DNA of 56,887 nucleotides from positions 1 through 56,887 of the forward strand of contig CBDUZW010000025.1 of NCBI GenBank assembly GCA_965371805.1, read 5' to 3'. The DNA comes from JAOZTV01 sp965371805. Lineage in GTDB: Bacteria; Acidobacteriota; Aminicenantia; UBA2199. Numbering within the stretch: position 1 is the stretch's first letter; each line of letters begins with the position of its first letter. The position numbers and the translations under genes were made by a program. The notes below the pieces were generated by a model. That model worked only from the letters and a program-made list of their open reading frames with translations, did not search any database and was not told the origin of the DNA. This document shows, one piece after another, positions 33,247 through 41,353 of this stretch.

Positions 33247-34064
33247 AATTTAATATTATATATCTTTTTTAGATAAATTAATAGTCTCTCGAGATCTTTT
33301 AATTTTAAAGAGTTACTTCCGTCGGATTTTGCTTCCTCTGGATTTGGGTGTACTTCCATAAATATTCCATTTGCACCTGAAGTTAAACCTGCTGTTGCCA
33401 TTAAGGGTATAAATTCAGGATTTCCTCCTGATGTTCCATTTTCTGCTGTTGGTCTTTGAACTGAATGGGTAGCATCTATTATCACTGGAAGTTTATTCTT
33501 TGCCATAATTGGGATATTTCTGAAATCAACAACCATGTTTCGGTATCCAAAGAAAGTACCCCTTTCTGTCAGCATTATTTTTTTGTTTCCTGTCGAAGAG
33601 ATTTTCTCAATTATAAATTTCATGTCTTCTGGAGCCATAAACTGGGCTTTCTTAACATTTACAGGCAAATTTGTTTTTCCTGCTTCTATAAGCAGGTCTG
33701 TTTGTCTTGATAAAAATGCAGGAATTTGGATTACAGAAAGAACCTTTGATACAACTTCTGCCTGCCATGGTTCATGAATATCAGAGACAATCGGTAAACC
33801 TGTTTTTTCTTTTACTTTGTTCAATAATTCAAGTCCCTTTTCAATCCCGGGTCCTCTATGCGAATTTACCGAAGATCTGTTTGCCTTATCAAAAGATGCT
33901 TTAAAAAATATCTTGATATTGTGTTTCTCTGATAATTCTTTAAGAACTTCAGCGATATATAATGTTATTTTCTCCGTTTCTAATACGCAGGGGCCAAGAA
34001 TAAAAAATAGTTCATCTCTTCTTACCTGAATTCCTTCAGATTTAAAAAATATGTTTTTATCCAT
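33243..34064 (-). CDS. kdsA: Kdo-8-phosphate synthase KdsA (metal-dependent type)
   Basis: A 273-residue aldolase-like synthase that condenses arabinose 5-phosphate with phosphoenolpyruvate. Substrate motifs FKASFDKANRSS, SHRGPG and IDATHSVQRP are present. The cysteine in FILGPCVLE sits where metal-dependent enzymes have a Cys ligand and metal-independent ones have Asn; the other ligands are candidate His in ATHSVQ, Glu in MEVHPNP and Asp in KSDGSNS. So this is the metal-requiring class. It overlaps ftsK by 8 nt and kdsD by 4 nt. Its product feeds KdsC. Confidence 0.95.
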   Translation of the reverse strand: MDKNIFFKSEGIQVRRDELFFILGPCVLETEKITLYIAEVLKELSEKHNIKIFFKASFDKANRSSVNSHRGPGIEKGLELLNKVKEKTGLPIVSDIHEPWQAEVVSKVLSVIQIPAFLSRQTDLLIEAGKTNLPVNVKKAQFMAPEDMKFIIEKISSTGNKKIMLTERGTFFGYRNMVVDFRNIPIMAKNKLPVIIDATHSVQRPTAENGTSGGNPEFIPLMATAGLTSGANGIFMEVHPNPEEAKSDGSNSLKLKDLERLLIYLKKIYNIKL

Positions 34065-36312
34065 GATGGCTGACTGCCTTTCTTAAGTGCTCTAAATCAT
34101 CCATTGTCATTAATACCTCTCGTTGGTTTTTACTGTTTGATTCAGAAATAACACCATTGCTTACTAGCTGGTCAATAAGACGTCCTGCTCTAGCGTATCC
34201 CACACTCATTCTTCTCTGGAGAAATGAAGCGGAGCCCTGGTCTGCTTCAATGACAACTTCTGCTGCATTGAAAAATAGGTCATCCAGGTCAGTTTCCTCT
34301 TTCCCATTCTGTTCGAGAGATGAGATGCTTTTTACAACCTGGGGGTTAAATTCCGGTTTTTGCTGCTGCGAAAGATACTTTACAACCCGGAATGCCTCTT
34401 CTTCAGAAACATATGCGCAGTGAAGTCTGATAAGGGTGGCTGTTTTGGGGGGCAGGAATAACATATCCCCATGACCTAGCAGTTTTTCCGCACCGATAAC
34501 ATCAATAATTGTTCTTGAATCAAATTTTGAAGGGACAGCAAGGGCCATTCTTGAAGGGAAATTGTTTTTTATTGTACCGGTAATAACATCTACAGAAGGT
34601 CTCTGGGTTGCCAGGATCAGATGAATGCCCACTGCTCTGGCCTTCTGGGCGATCCTTGCCACGCTATTCTCAACTTCTTTTCCGGCTTCCATTATCAGAT
34701 CTGCAAACTCATCAATAACGATGACGATGTATGGCAGGTGTTCGGTATCTTCCAGTTCTAAAAATGCATCTTCATCAGTCTGTTCAAGCATTTTTATTTT
34801 ATTATTATACTGATCTATATTTCGTGTCTGTATCTTTGCCAGTTTTTTGTATCTCTCTTCCATCTCATAGACTGCCCAATCCAGTGCATTCTTAGCCATT
34901 TTGGTCTGAACAACAACCGGTGTCAACAGATGGGGGAGAGTATTATATATTGCAAGCTCTACCTGCTTTGGGTCTATCAATATCAGTCTCACTTCTTTTG
35001 GAGATGCTTTATATAAAATACTTAATAAAATTGTGTGAATAGCAACACTCTTACCGCTTCCAGTGGCGCCTGCAATGATCAGATGAGGCATTTCTCTCAG
35101 GTCACTGATATAAAAATCTCCTGCTTTTGTCTTGCCGATTCCGATTGTCATTGGTGATTTTAATTTTCGATAATCCTCGCTTTCCAGTACTTCTCTCAGG
35201 TGGATGATCTCTCTTTTTTTATTGGGGATCTCAATTCCGATCGCTTTTTTTCCAAGAACTCTTTCTATTCTTACGAATTGAGCTCGAACTACCAGGGCTA
35301 GATCCTCTGACAAATTTGTTACATCTTTGACCTTTACGCCGGTATCAGGAACAAATTCATATGTTGTGATAACTGGACCCGGAGAATATTCTTTAATTTC
35401 ACCTTTGATCCTGAATTCATTTAGTCTCTGTGAAAGCTCTTTTTTTTTTTCTTCCAGCTCTTTAAAATCTATCTCATTTGACGATGTCTGAGCATCTAGA
35501 AAACTTAATGGAGGAGGTGTATATGTCGTAGTACTGACAATGTCATCTTCCATTTCAGGAAATAGGGAAGTATTCTGTTTTTTTTCTTTTTCCTGAAACT
35601 TTTGAGTTTGAACCTGCTCTTTCTTTTTTTCTTTTATAGTTTCTCTATTCGGTTTAATATTATATTTTTCCTGAACTTTTTCAATCCTCTTTTTTTTTTT
35701 ATATTTTTCTAATTGTTTTGAATATGCAATTTTTATGATATTTGAGAGTTTGTCTGTTAGTAGTAACAAAATATTCAGCACATTTCTAAAAGAAAATTTT
35801 GTGATAATTATTAGAGATATTGAAAAAGCTATAAAAAACAACATGAATGAGAAAAAAGGTTTGATAGCTATTACAAAAAAATCATTTATAAAATAACCCA
35901 CGATACCGCCAGTCTTAATCTGATCCCCTTCTTTGAAGGTTGATATATTGGCAAGCAGGGCAGAAAATGATATAAGTAATGAAAAGTAACCCGCACTTTT
36001 TGTGAAAATATTATTTATTTTTTTATTGATAAAAAAGAAACTAACAAGAAATAGAAAGTAAACAACAAATATATATGAAGCAAAACCAAAAGTTTTAAAA
36101 AATAATGCTGATACTTCTGAACCAGCTCTTCCAACATAGTTATTTATAAAAACATTTTTTGTAGTCTCACTGAAAAAACTTGGATCTTTTGGAGTATAGC
36201 TAATAAAACTGAATAACATTAATATTGATACAAATAAAAGTAATATTCCGATTATTTCATTCTTAACAGATAACCTTTCAGTGCTAACATTTTCTTTATT
36301 ACTCTGTTTCAT
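34057..36312 (-). CDS. ftsK: DNA translocase FtsK/SpoIIIE
   Basis: A 751-residue septal DNA pump that clears chromosome termini during division. Four hydrophobic segments lie in residues 20-175. A short charged linker follows (200-260), much shorter than in Escherichia coli FtsK. The motor has Walker A GATGSGKS (415-422) and Walker B IVIVIDEFADLI, with LATQRPSVDVITG later. The winged-helix gamma domain is at about 685-751 (ASFLQRRMSVGYARAGRLID). It starts with ATG 36312 without a Shine-Dalgarno sequence, 8 nt after a strong promoter -10. It heads the Kdo operon, an unusual pairing of division and envelope synthesis. Confidence 0.95.
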   Translation of the reverse strand: MKQSNKENVSTERLSVKNEIIGILLLFVSILMLFSFISYTPKDPSFFSETTKNVFINNYVGRAGSEVSALFFKTFGFASYIFVVYFLFLVSFFFINKKINNIFTKSAGYFSLLISFSALLANISTFKEGDQIKTGGIVGYFINDFFVIAIKPFFSFMLFFIAFSISLIIITKFSFRNVLNILLLLTDKLSNIIKIAYSKQLEKYKKKKRIEKVQEKYNIKPNRETIKEKKKEQVQTQKFQEKEKKQNTSLFPEMEDDIVSTTTYTPPPLSFLDAQTSSNEIDFKELEEKKKELSQRLNEFRIKGEIKEYSPGPVITTYEFVPDTGVKVKDVTNLSEDLALVVRAQFVRIERVLGKKAIGIEIPNKKREIIHLREVLESEDYRKLKSPMTIGIGKTKAGDFYISDLREMPHLIIAGATGSGKSVAIHTILLSILYKASPKEVRLILIDPKQVELAIYNTLPHLLTPVVVQTKMAKNALDWAVYEMEERYKKLAKIQTRNIDQYNNKIKMLEQTDEDAFLELEDTEHLPYIVIVIDEFADLIMEAGKEVENSVARIAQKARAVGIHLILATQRPSVDVITGTIKNNFPSRMALAVPSKFDSRTIIDVIGAEKLLGHGDMLFLPPKTATLIRLHCAYVSEEEAFRVVKYLSQQQKPEFNPQVVKSISSLEQNGKEETDLDDLFFNAAEVVIEADQGSASFLQRRMSVGYARAGRLIDQLVSNGVISESNSKNQREVLMTMDDLEHLRKAVSHHG

Positions 36313-36320
36313 TAAGTAGA

Positions 36321-36349
36321 AGTATAGTAATATTACCTCTTTTTGTCAA
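36321..36349 (-). promoter_or_regulatory. Leaderless promoter of the ftsK-kds operon
   Basis: Read on the minus strand: TTGACA (36349-36344), a 17-nt spacer, TATACT (36326-36321), then 8 nt and the ftsK ATG. The -35 is perfect and the -10 matches five of six. Initiation 7-9 nt after the -10 places the mRNA start at or within two bases of the start codon, so this transcript should have essentially no leader. Confidence 0.65.
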
Positions 36350-36381
36350 TATAATTATTTTGTTTTTAAATCAATAAAGAT

Positions 36382-36879
36382 TCATCTTTTTTTCTTTCTG
36401 TAAGGAATAATAAAAAGATGAATGCCTGTGAATACCAGCATTAGAAGAATTATTGCTGCAGGTAAAAAAAACAGGAGTTTCAATTTATCATTAAAAAATG
36501 TTCCATCGTGCCATCCTTCAATAGTATCTGATCTTCTATATGCTGACTGAAGAATTTTTCCTGTTTGATGATCTATTTGAATCTCCCAATTGTTTTTGGC
36601 AAGTATTTTTATAACTCCTTCTGAAGGCCGCAAATCAACTCTTTTTATATCCTGCCAATTATTGATCTTAGCGGAATGAACTGATTTAGATGCTAGAAGA
36701 ATTTTGTTCATAGTAATAGATGGGATTAGGCCCTGACCTTTTATTGTTGAAGGTTGGATCCATTCAATGTTTTTTTTTAATAATAAAAGAATTCCTGAAA
36801 ATATTATGATGAGTAATGGGATTATCAAGAATAATGATCCCCAATAATGCATTTTTCTACTAAATTTCCTTATATTCAT
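36382..36879 (-). CDS. PepSY-associated membrane protein
   Basis: A 165-residue protein. It has an N-terminal transmembrane helix (about residues 15-33) after the basic MNIRKFSRKMHYWGS, a small soluble loop containing the PepSY-like strand VIKILAKNNWEIQIDHQTGKIL, and a second helix near residues 133-156. The HYWGSLF and EGWHDGTFF segments with conserved His are typical of short PepSY-associated TM proteins, which in larger relatives are linked to iron reduction or uptake. The function here is unknown. A GAGGGA ribosome site precedes the ATG. Confidence 0.7.
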   Translation of the reverse strand: MNIRKFSRKMHYWGSLFLIIPLLIIIFSGILLLLKKNIEWIQPSTIKGQGLIPSITMNKILLASKSVHSAKINNWQDIKRVDLRPSEGVIKILAKNNWEIQIDHQTGKILQSAYRRSDTIEGWHDGTFFNDKLKLLFFLPAAIILLMLVFTGIHLFIIPYRKKKR

Positions 36880-37001
36880 ATTTCCCTCTTTATTTCAGAA
36901 AAAACCTTTTTAATTTGCTACAAATTTACTTTTTGTAATTAGAATAAATCAGAAACTTTATTATAACAATATTTGTCCTGCAAAGGCAAATAATATTAAA
37001 A

Positions 37002-37030
37002 TTGTTAAAAAAATAATTGTAAGTTATAAT
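37002..37030 (+). promoter_or_regulatory. Promoter of the OsmC gene
   Basis: TTGTTA (37002-37007), a 17-nt spacer and a perfect TATAAT (37025-37030). Transcription would start near 37037, about 30 nt before the ATG, and would include the AAGGAG ribosome site. An imperfect inverted repeat (ATTTGTCCT with AAGGCAAAT, about 36970-36990) lies just upstream and could be a regulator site. Confidence 0.5.
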
Positions 37031-37066
37031 TTATAAATGATTTGTTTGTAAATTAAGGAGAAAAAA

Positions 37067-37486
37067 ATGGAAGTTAATGTAAAATGGAAAAATGGGATGT
37101 TGTTTGAAACAGAGCATGAGGGTTTTAAACTTCTAATAGATGCTCATGAAAAAGTAGGAGGTACAGGACAGGGGCCGACACCTAAAGGTCTGACTTTAGT
37201 ATCTCTGGGCGGATGCACAGGTATGGATGTTGTTTCAATTCTTAAAAAGATGAAGGTAGAATTTGAAGCACTTGAAATAAAGGTGTCATCAGAATTAGCA
37301 GATGAGCATCCTAAAAAATTTACTAAGATGCTTGTTACATATATTTTTAAAGGTAAGGATCTTTCAATTTCAAAAATTAAAAAGGCAATCAATTTGTCTG
37401 AAGAGAGATACTGTGGGGTCTCAGCTTCACTAAAACCCCAGGTAGAGATATCAAATAAGCTAATAATAAACGGAGAGGAAGTTTAG
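37067..37486 (+). CDS. OsmC/Ohr-family thiol peroxidase-like protein
   Basis: A 139-residue OsmC-fold protein. The two redox cysteines are in GGCTGMDVVSIL (near residue 50) and RYCGVSASL (near 116), the spacing found in OsmC/YhfA-type hydroperoxide reductases. The family reduces organic hydroperoxides with a dithiol reductant in the cytoplasm. AAGGAG lies before the ATG and a well-spaced promoter precedes it. A small minus-strand frame overlaps its last 27 nt. Confidence 0.88.
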   Translation: MEVNVKWKNGMLFETEHEGFKLLIDAHEKVGGTGQGPTPKGLTLVSLGGCTGMDVVSILKKMKVEFEALEIKVSSELADEHPKKFTKMLVTYIFKGKDLSISKIKKAINLSEERYCGVSASLKPQVEISNKLIINGEEV

Positions 37487-37597
37487 GTTGTTATTCTTTA
37501 CTGCGATAAACAGATCTCTTTTTAATTTTATCTGATTTGCATAGAGAGAATTAATACCTATTGCAAAAATAGTGATAATTAATAATATTTTTTTCAT
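37460..37597 (-). pseudogene. Possible small secreted protein or gene remnant (45 codons)
   Basis: A 45-codon frame with a strong AAGGAG 10 nt before its ATG. The protein begins with a clear signal peptide (MKKILLIITIFAIGINSLYA, likely cleaved after Ala 20). The next part, KRDLFIAVKNNNLNFLS, looks like the first helix of an ankyrin repeat and then stops inside the 3' end of the OsmC gene. Either it is a short secreted protein or, more likely, the surviving start of an ankyrin-repeat gene cut off by rearrangement. No start site is shared with other genes. Confidence 0.4.
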
Positions 37598-37629
37598 TAA
37601 ATTAAAGCTCCTTTTTAATAATCTTAATA

Positions 37630-37650
37630 TTCTTGAAATATTATCAAGAA
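37630..37650. promoter_or_regulatory. Inverted repeat upstream of the small minus-strand frame
   Basis: A perfect 7-bp inverted repeat TTCTTGA-N7-TCAAGAA lies about 30 bp upstream of the start of the minus-strand frame at 37597 and 24 bp before the vapB -35. It has no U-tract, so it is more likely a protein-binding site than a terminator. Confidence 0.3.
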
Positions 37651-37673
37651 AACAATTACTATTCTAATTCTTG

Positions 37674-37702
37674 TTGATTTTTTTTTGCCTTTATATTATA
37701 AA
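37674..37702 (+). promoter_or_regulatory. Promoter of the vapBC operon
   Basis: TTGATT (37674-37679), a 17-nt spacer and TATAAA (37697-37702). Transcription would start near 37709, directly before the palindromic operator, so bound antitoxin or toxin-antitoxin complex would block initiation. Confidence 0.5.
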
Positions 37703-37709
37703 TATATAT

Positions 37710-37730
37710 TGCATGCATTATCTGCATGCA
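37710..37730 (+). promoter_or_regulatory. VapBC operator (twin TGCATGCA palindromes)
   Basis: Two perfect copies of the 8-bp palindrome TGCATGCA (37710-37717 and 37723-37730) are separated by TTATC, so the whole 21 bp is also an inverted repeat. It overlaps the predicted transcription start and abuts the AGGAGG ribosome site of vapB. Ribbon-helix-helix antitoxins bind such paired sites to autoregulate. Confidence 0.6.
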
Positions 37731-37741
37731 GGAGGTGAAAT

Positions 37742-37999
37742 TTGAACACTTTGACGATAAGAGGAATAGATCCTGAACTTTCTGATAAGATAAAAGAGAA
37801 GTCTAAAAAAAGTGGCATGAGTATAAATAAAATAATGCTGAAAATTTTAAAATCATCCTTTGGACTTGAAAAAGGTAAAACATTCCCTGTTTATCATGAT
37901 TTGGATGATTTAGCAGGAACCTGGACTGACAAGGATGCAGAAGAATTTAACAAAAACACTCAGGAACTTCGAGAAATTGATAAAGGATTATGGGATTAA
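37742..37999 (+). CDS. Antitoxin of a VapBC-type pair (ribbon-helix-helix, FitA-like)
   Basis: An 85-residue protein. The N-terminus NTLTIRGIDPELSDKIKEKS followed by GMSINKIMLKIL is a ribbon-helix-helix DNA-binding domain of the FitA/VapB type. The C-terminal part (HDLDDLAGTWTDKDAEEF) is the toxin-wrapping tail. The start is TTG with AGGAGGTG upstream. It overlaps the toxin gene by 10 nt. It should neutralise the PIN toxin and repress the operon through the twin palindromes. Confidence 0.87.
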   Translation: MNTLTIRGIDPELSDKIKEKSKKSGMSINKIMLKILKSSFGLEKGKTFPVYHDLDDLAGTWTDKDAEEFNKNTQELREIDKGLWD

Positions 38000-38388
38000 G
38001 AAAAGTTCTTATCGACACTAATGTTTACTCTGAATTTAAACGTAATAATAAGGATATTATTTCTGCTTTTCAACATCTTGATTATATTGGGATTAGCATT
38101 ACAGTATTAGGTGAACTTTATGCTGGATTTAAGGGAAGCAATAGAGAAAAAACAAATCGCTCTGAATTAGAGAATTTTTTAAATTCTCCAAGAGTACATT
38201 TTATAAATCATAATCGGGATACTGCTGATTTTTATGCACAGATTTTTAATTTATTAAAGAAAAAAGGAAATCCAATTCCTTCTAACGATATCTGGATAGC
38301 ATCTTCTGCAATGCAGAATGGGTTAGCATTATTTTCATTGGATAAACATTTTTCACATATTGATGGTTTATTAATGAAAATAATTTAA
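37990..38388 (+). CDS. PIN-domain toxin, VapC family
   Basis: A 132-residue PIN-domain ribonuclease. The acidic active-site residues are in LIDTNVYSEF (Asp near residue 9), ITVLGELYAGF (Glu), PSNDIWIASSA (Asp) and FSLDKHFSHIDGL (Asp). VapC toxins cut specific tRNAs or rRNA when the antitoxin is lost. ATG 37990 lies inside the end of the antitoxin gene, ensuring antitoxin-first translation. The full catalytic set suggests the toxin is active. Confidence 0.9.
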   Translation: MGLRKVLIDTNVYSEFKRNNKDIISAFQHLDYIGISITVLGELYAGFKGSNREKTNRSELENFLNSPRVHFINHNRDTADFYAQIFNLLKKKGNPIPSNDIWIASSAMQNGLALFSLDKHFSHIDGLLMKII

Positions 38389-38470
38389 ATAAGTTTTTCA
38401 AGCATGGCACCAATTTTTTTAAGACTCCTTATTTTGTTCTTATAAGTAAAAAAGGGGACAGGCAAAAAAA

Positions 38471-39193
38471 TTATGCAATAATTCTCTTTTTATAGAGTCT
38501 TCCCTTATATACTTTTTGTTTTTTTATTACGCCATATTTAGCTTCTTTTTTCCCTTTTTCTATTGCCCAAATAACATTTCCATAATCAAAATGCCAGTAT
38601 TCTTTAGGATCTACGAAAAAACCTTCTTTTTCAAAGAGATTTATAAGCAATTCTCTGTTCTTTCTTACCTGTGCTGAAATATCAGGATGAAAGGGATAAC
38701 AGGTTTCATTAAGCTCTAAATGCAGGCCCTGATTATTCCCGAAGTTCATTACGCAATTATTTTTCAAATCATATATTAACGCATCCACAGCTCCACCGGT
38801 TGAATGCATCGATTCTTCTTCCGGAGCAATAAAATATGAAACTATATTTTTTATTTCTTCTAATGATTTATTAGGATGATCTTTTTTAACAATTTTCATC
38901 CTTCTGTCTCTGAGAAGTTTTTGGTGTGCAAACGATCTCCATACAGAACGAATAATCAGTAATTTTCCTTCCTTGTCTAAAATTTTGCTTATTCGACCTA
39001 TTTTTTCAAAGATATCTTCCCTGACCATATAATTATATTCTTTGTTGAAAGAAGGCTCATACATTAAATTGAATTCAGATTCTTTTAGGCTGATGAGTGG
39101 AGACTCATCTTCTTTAATGATAATAGTTGGGATAAGTTGCTTTTGGTAACGGTCTAGTCGTTCAACTAATCCGCAATATTCTTTTGCATTCAT
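38471..39193 (-). CDS. D-alanyl-D-alanine dipeptidase (VanX/DdpX-like, peptidase M15D)
   Basis: A 240-residue zinc dipeptidase. Ligands are His 130 and Asp 137 in SMHSTGGAVD and His 201 in EYWHFDYG, with Glu 198 as the catalytic base. An arginine in the RSVWRS segment (82-87) matches the VanX transition-state residue. No signal peptide, so it acts in the cytoplasm on D-Ala-D-Ala or related dipeptides. There are no vanH or vanA genes nearby, so peptidoglycan recycling or dipeptide use is more likely than glycopeptide resistance. AAAGGA precedes the ATG. Confidence 0.85.
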   Translation of the reverse strand: MNAKEYCGLVERLDRYQKQLIPTIIIKEDESPLISLKESEFNLMYEPSFNKEYNYMVREDIFEKIGRISKILDKEGKLLIIRSVWRSFAHQKLLRDRRMKIVKKDHPNKSLEEIKNIVSYFIAPEEESMHSTGGAVDALIYDLKNNCVMNFGNNQGLHLELNETCYPFHPDISAQVRKNRELLINLFEKEGFFVDPKEYWHFDYGNVIWAIEKGKKEAKYGVIKKQKVYKGRLYKKRIIA

Positions 39194-39291
39194 ATATTAT
39201 TTGTCCTTTTATTTTTCAGCTTCTAAGACTCTCAATTTACAGAGTAACACTATTTATTTACAATTACAATGATATTTTAAAAAACCCGTTA

Positions 39292-39324
39292 ATAAACCGG
39301 GCTTTATCTTAAAGCCCGGTTTAT
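39292..39324. terminator. Strong terminator hairpin after the VWA gene
   Basis: A perfect 15-bp stem, ATAAACCGGGCTTTA (39292-39306) with TAAAGCCCGGTTTAT (39310-39324), and a 3-nt loop. On the minus strand, the direction of the VWA gene, it is followed by TAACGGGTTTTTT; the CGGG there can also pair with the CCCG of the stem, giving an alternative hairpin right before the U-tract. On the plus strand it is followed by GTTTCTATTTTTTTTT, so it could work in both directions. Confidence 0.85.
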
Positions 39325-39328
39325 GTTT

Positions 39329-41344
39329 CTATTTTTTTTTAGAAATATCTGCTGCTATTTTAACCAGTTTCAGGAACTCTTTTCTGTATCCGAATTTATC
39401 AGTTCCCATTGCATTTTTGGCTCTATTTAAAACGGAGCTAAATGAAGCATTTTTCTTATACTTAGAATTTCTCAGCAGAAGACCGAATTCAGCAACACTT
39501 GATGCAAAACGAAAATTGTTTGATGTTTCGTCCAGAGTCGTAATATTCTGGTTTATAACTCTGGAGATTAAAGAACTCTTGTTTTCATCCGGTTTTTTAT
39601 GTCTTAGTTTTACAGTCATCATCTCATGACTGTTCAAAGCTTCAGATTTGATCTGTTTTTTTTGATATTTTAATCCATTTTCATCTTTTAACTCTTCACC
39701 TTTCTTTCTTAACACAATTTCATAAAGCGCTGTTACCGTATGTCCAGATCCGATTTCTCCAGCATCTTTTTTGTCATTTGCAAAATCTTCTTTTTTAAGC
39801 GACCTGTTTTCATAACCGATTAGTTTATAAGATTTGATCTTTGCAGGATTAAATTCAACCTGTATTTTTACATCTTTAGCGATAGTAAACATTGTTTTTC
39901 TCAGATCATTTACCAGTACTTTATTTGCTTCCATTAGAGAGTCGATATAAAAATAGTTTCCATTACCTTTGTCGGCAAGTATTTCCATTTTTGAATCTTT
40001 ATAGTTCCCCATTCCAAATCCTAAGACAGTAAGGAAAACGCCTTTATTTCTTTTTTTTTCAATTAATCTTTCCATATCTGCATCACTGGATTGACCCACA
40101 TTGAAGTCTCCATCTGTTGCAAGTATTACCCTGTTATTTCCGTCTTCAATAAAATTCTGTTCGGCAATTCTATAAGCAAGTCTTATACCCTGACCGCCTG
40201 CAGTAGATCCGCCTGCCTGAAGTTTGTTCAAGGCATTATAGATAGTATCTTTTTTATTTCCACTTGTTGGAGGTAAAACCAGTCCGGCAGATCCTGCATA
40301 AACAACAATTGAAATTCTATCATTTTCTTTAAGCTCATTGGAAAGGAGTTTAAACGATTTTAGAAGTAAGGGAAGTTTGTCTGGATTGTCCATTGATCCT
40401 GATACATCAATCAGGAAAACCAGATTTGATGGCGGCAGCTTATTATCTTCAATTTCTCTGCCTTTTAATCCTATCAGTACTAGATTATGAGCTTTATTCC
40501 ATGGACATATTGAAAATTCAGTGTTTATTGAAAATGGATCATTATTATCAGGCTTGGGATAATTATATGGGAAATAATTGATCAACTCTTCAACTCTTAT
40601 TGCATCTTGCGGGGGCTGTGTTCTTTCCATTAAAAACCTTCTCATATTTGAATAAGAAGCAGTATCAACATCTATCGAAAATGTTGACAGTGGTCTTTGC
40701 ATTGAGTCTACAAAAGTATTCTCCTCTGTTTTTTTATAACTTTCAGTATTAACTTCAGGCTGGGAGTCAATCATACTCCCGCATAGAATACTTCCGGAGA
40801 TATTGTCATCTCCAATGCCGCCTTCGATTCCAACTTCAAACTCAAAAGAATCCTCTACAATCTCTCCCGGTATTTCGAGTGGGGCTATTAGTTTTAAGTC
40901 CTCTCTTTTGGTATTAGACTTTTTTTTAGCCCCCCTTTGAGCACTTGGAACTTCGGGAACCTTAACTTCATCAATTGCCCTTATGTTCTTATTTGTTTTT
41001 AGATGAGGCATATTTGTGTGTTCTTTAATAGAATTTGATTTATTGGCATCTTTAGGAAGATATATGTTGACTCCTACAAAGACTATCAGCAGTGATGCTG
41101 CCATAAGAGCAATAAATGACGGCCTTAAATAAAAAGCTTTTTTCAGGAATTTTCCTGCTTCCGGTTTCCCATATTTTTTAAGGATTTTCTCTAATAATTC
41201 TTTTTTAAATTGAGGATCAGGATCTGATTCAGGCATTTTAATTAATAATTTTTCTATGGTCTTTTTGAGATCTTTTTCTTTTTCCAGTAATTTCGGGGCG
41301 ATCTGATAAATGTCTTTAAGAATTTTGTTAATTTTTTGATCCAT
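39329..41344 (-). CDS. Membrane VWA-domain protein, YfbK-like, with cytoplasmic N-terminal domain
   Basis: A 671-residue protein. Residues 1-75 are charged and cytoplasmic, 76-95 form one transmembrane helix, and the rest is extracytoplasmic. A von Willebrand A domain has the MIDAS metal motif DVSGSM (313-318) with the preceding YfbK-type block STFSIDVDTASYSNMRRFL (220-238) and the DUF3520-like C-terminal region (ending KKNASFSSVLNRAKNAMG and FVKLVKIAADIS in variant form). It follows an ECF sigma factor gene after 9 nt. The layout (short cytoplasmic region, one helix, large outside domain) is that of a transmembrane anti-sigma factor, but the N-terminus lacks a recognisable zinc-finger (HxxxCxxC) motif. 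Confidence 0.78.
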   Translation of the reverse strand: MDQKINKILKDIYQIAPKLLEKEKDLKKTIEKLLIKMPESDPDPQFKKELLEKILKKYGKPEAGKFLKKAFYLRPSFIALMAASLLIVFVGVNIYLPKDANKSNSIKEHTNMPHLKTNKNIRAIDEVKVPEVPSAQRGAKKKSNTKREDLKLIAPLEIPGEIVEDSFEFEVGIEGGIGDDNISGSILCGSMIDSQPEVNTESYKKTEENTFVDSMQRPLSTFSIDVDTASYSNMRRFLMERTQPPQDAIRVEELINYFPYNYPKPDNNDPFSINTEFSICPWNKAHNLVLIGLKGREIEDNKLPPSNLVFLIDVSGSMDNPDKLPLLLKSFKLLSNELKENDRISIVVYAGSAGLVLPPTSGNKKDTIYNALNKLQAGGSTAGGQGIRLAYRIAEQNFIEDGNNRVILATDGDFNVGQSSDADMERLIEKKRNKGVFLTVLGFGMGNYKDSKMEILADKGNGNYFYIDSLMEANKVLVNDLRKTMFTIAKDVKIQVEFNPAKIKSYKLIGYENRSLKKEDFANDKKDAGEIGSGHTVTALYEIVLRKKGEELKDENGLKYQKKQIKSEALNSHEMMTVKLRHKKPDENKSSLISRVINQNITTLDETSNNFRFASSVAEFGLLLRNSKYKKNASFSSVLNRAKNAMGTDKFGYRKEFLKLVKIAADISKKK

Positions 41345-41353
41345 TTTTTCCTC

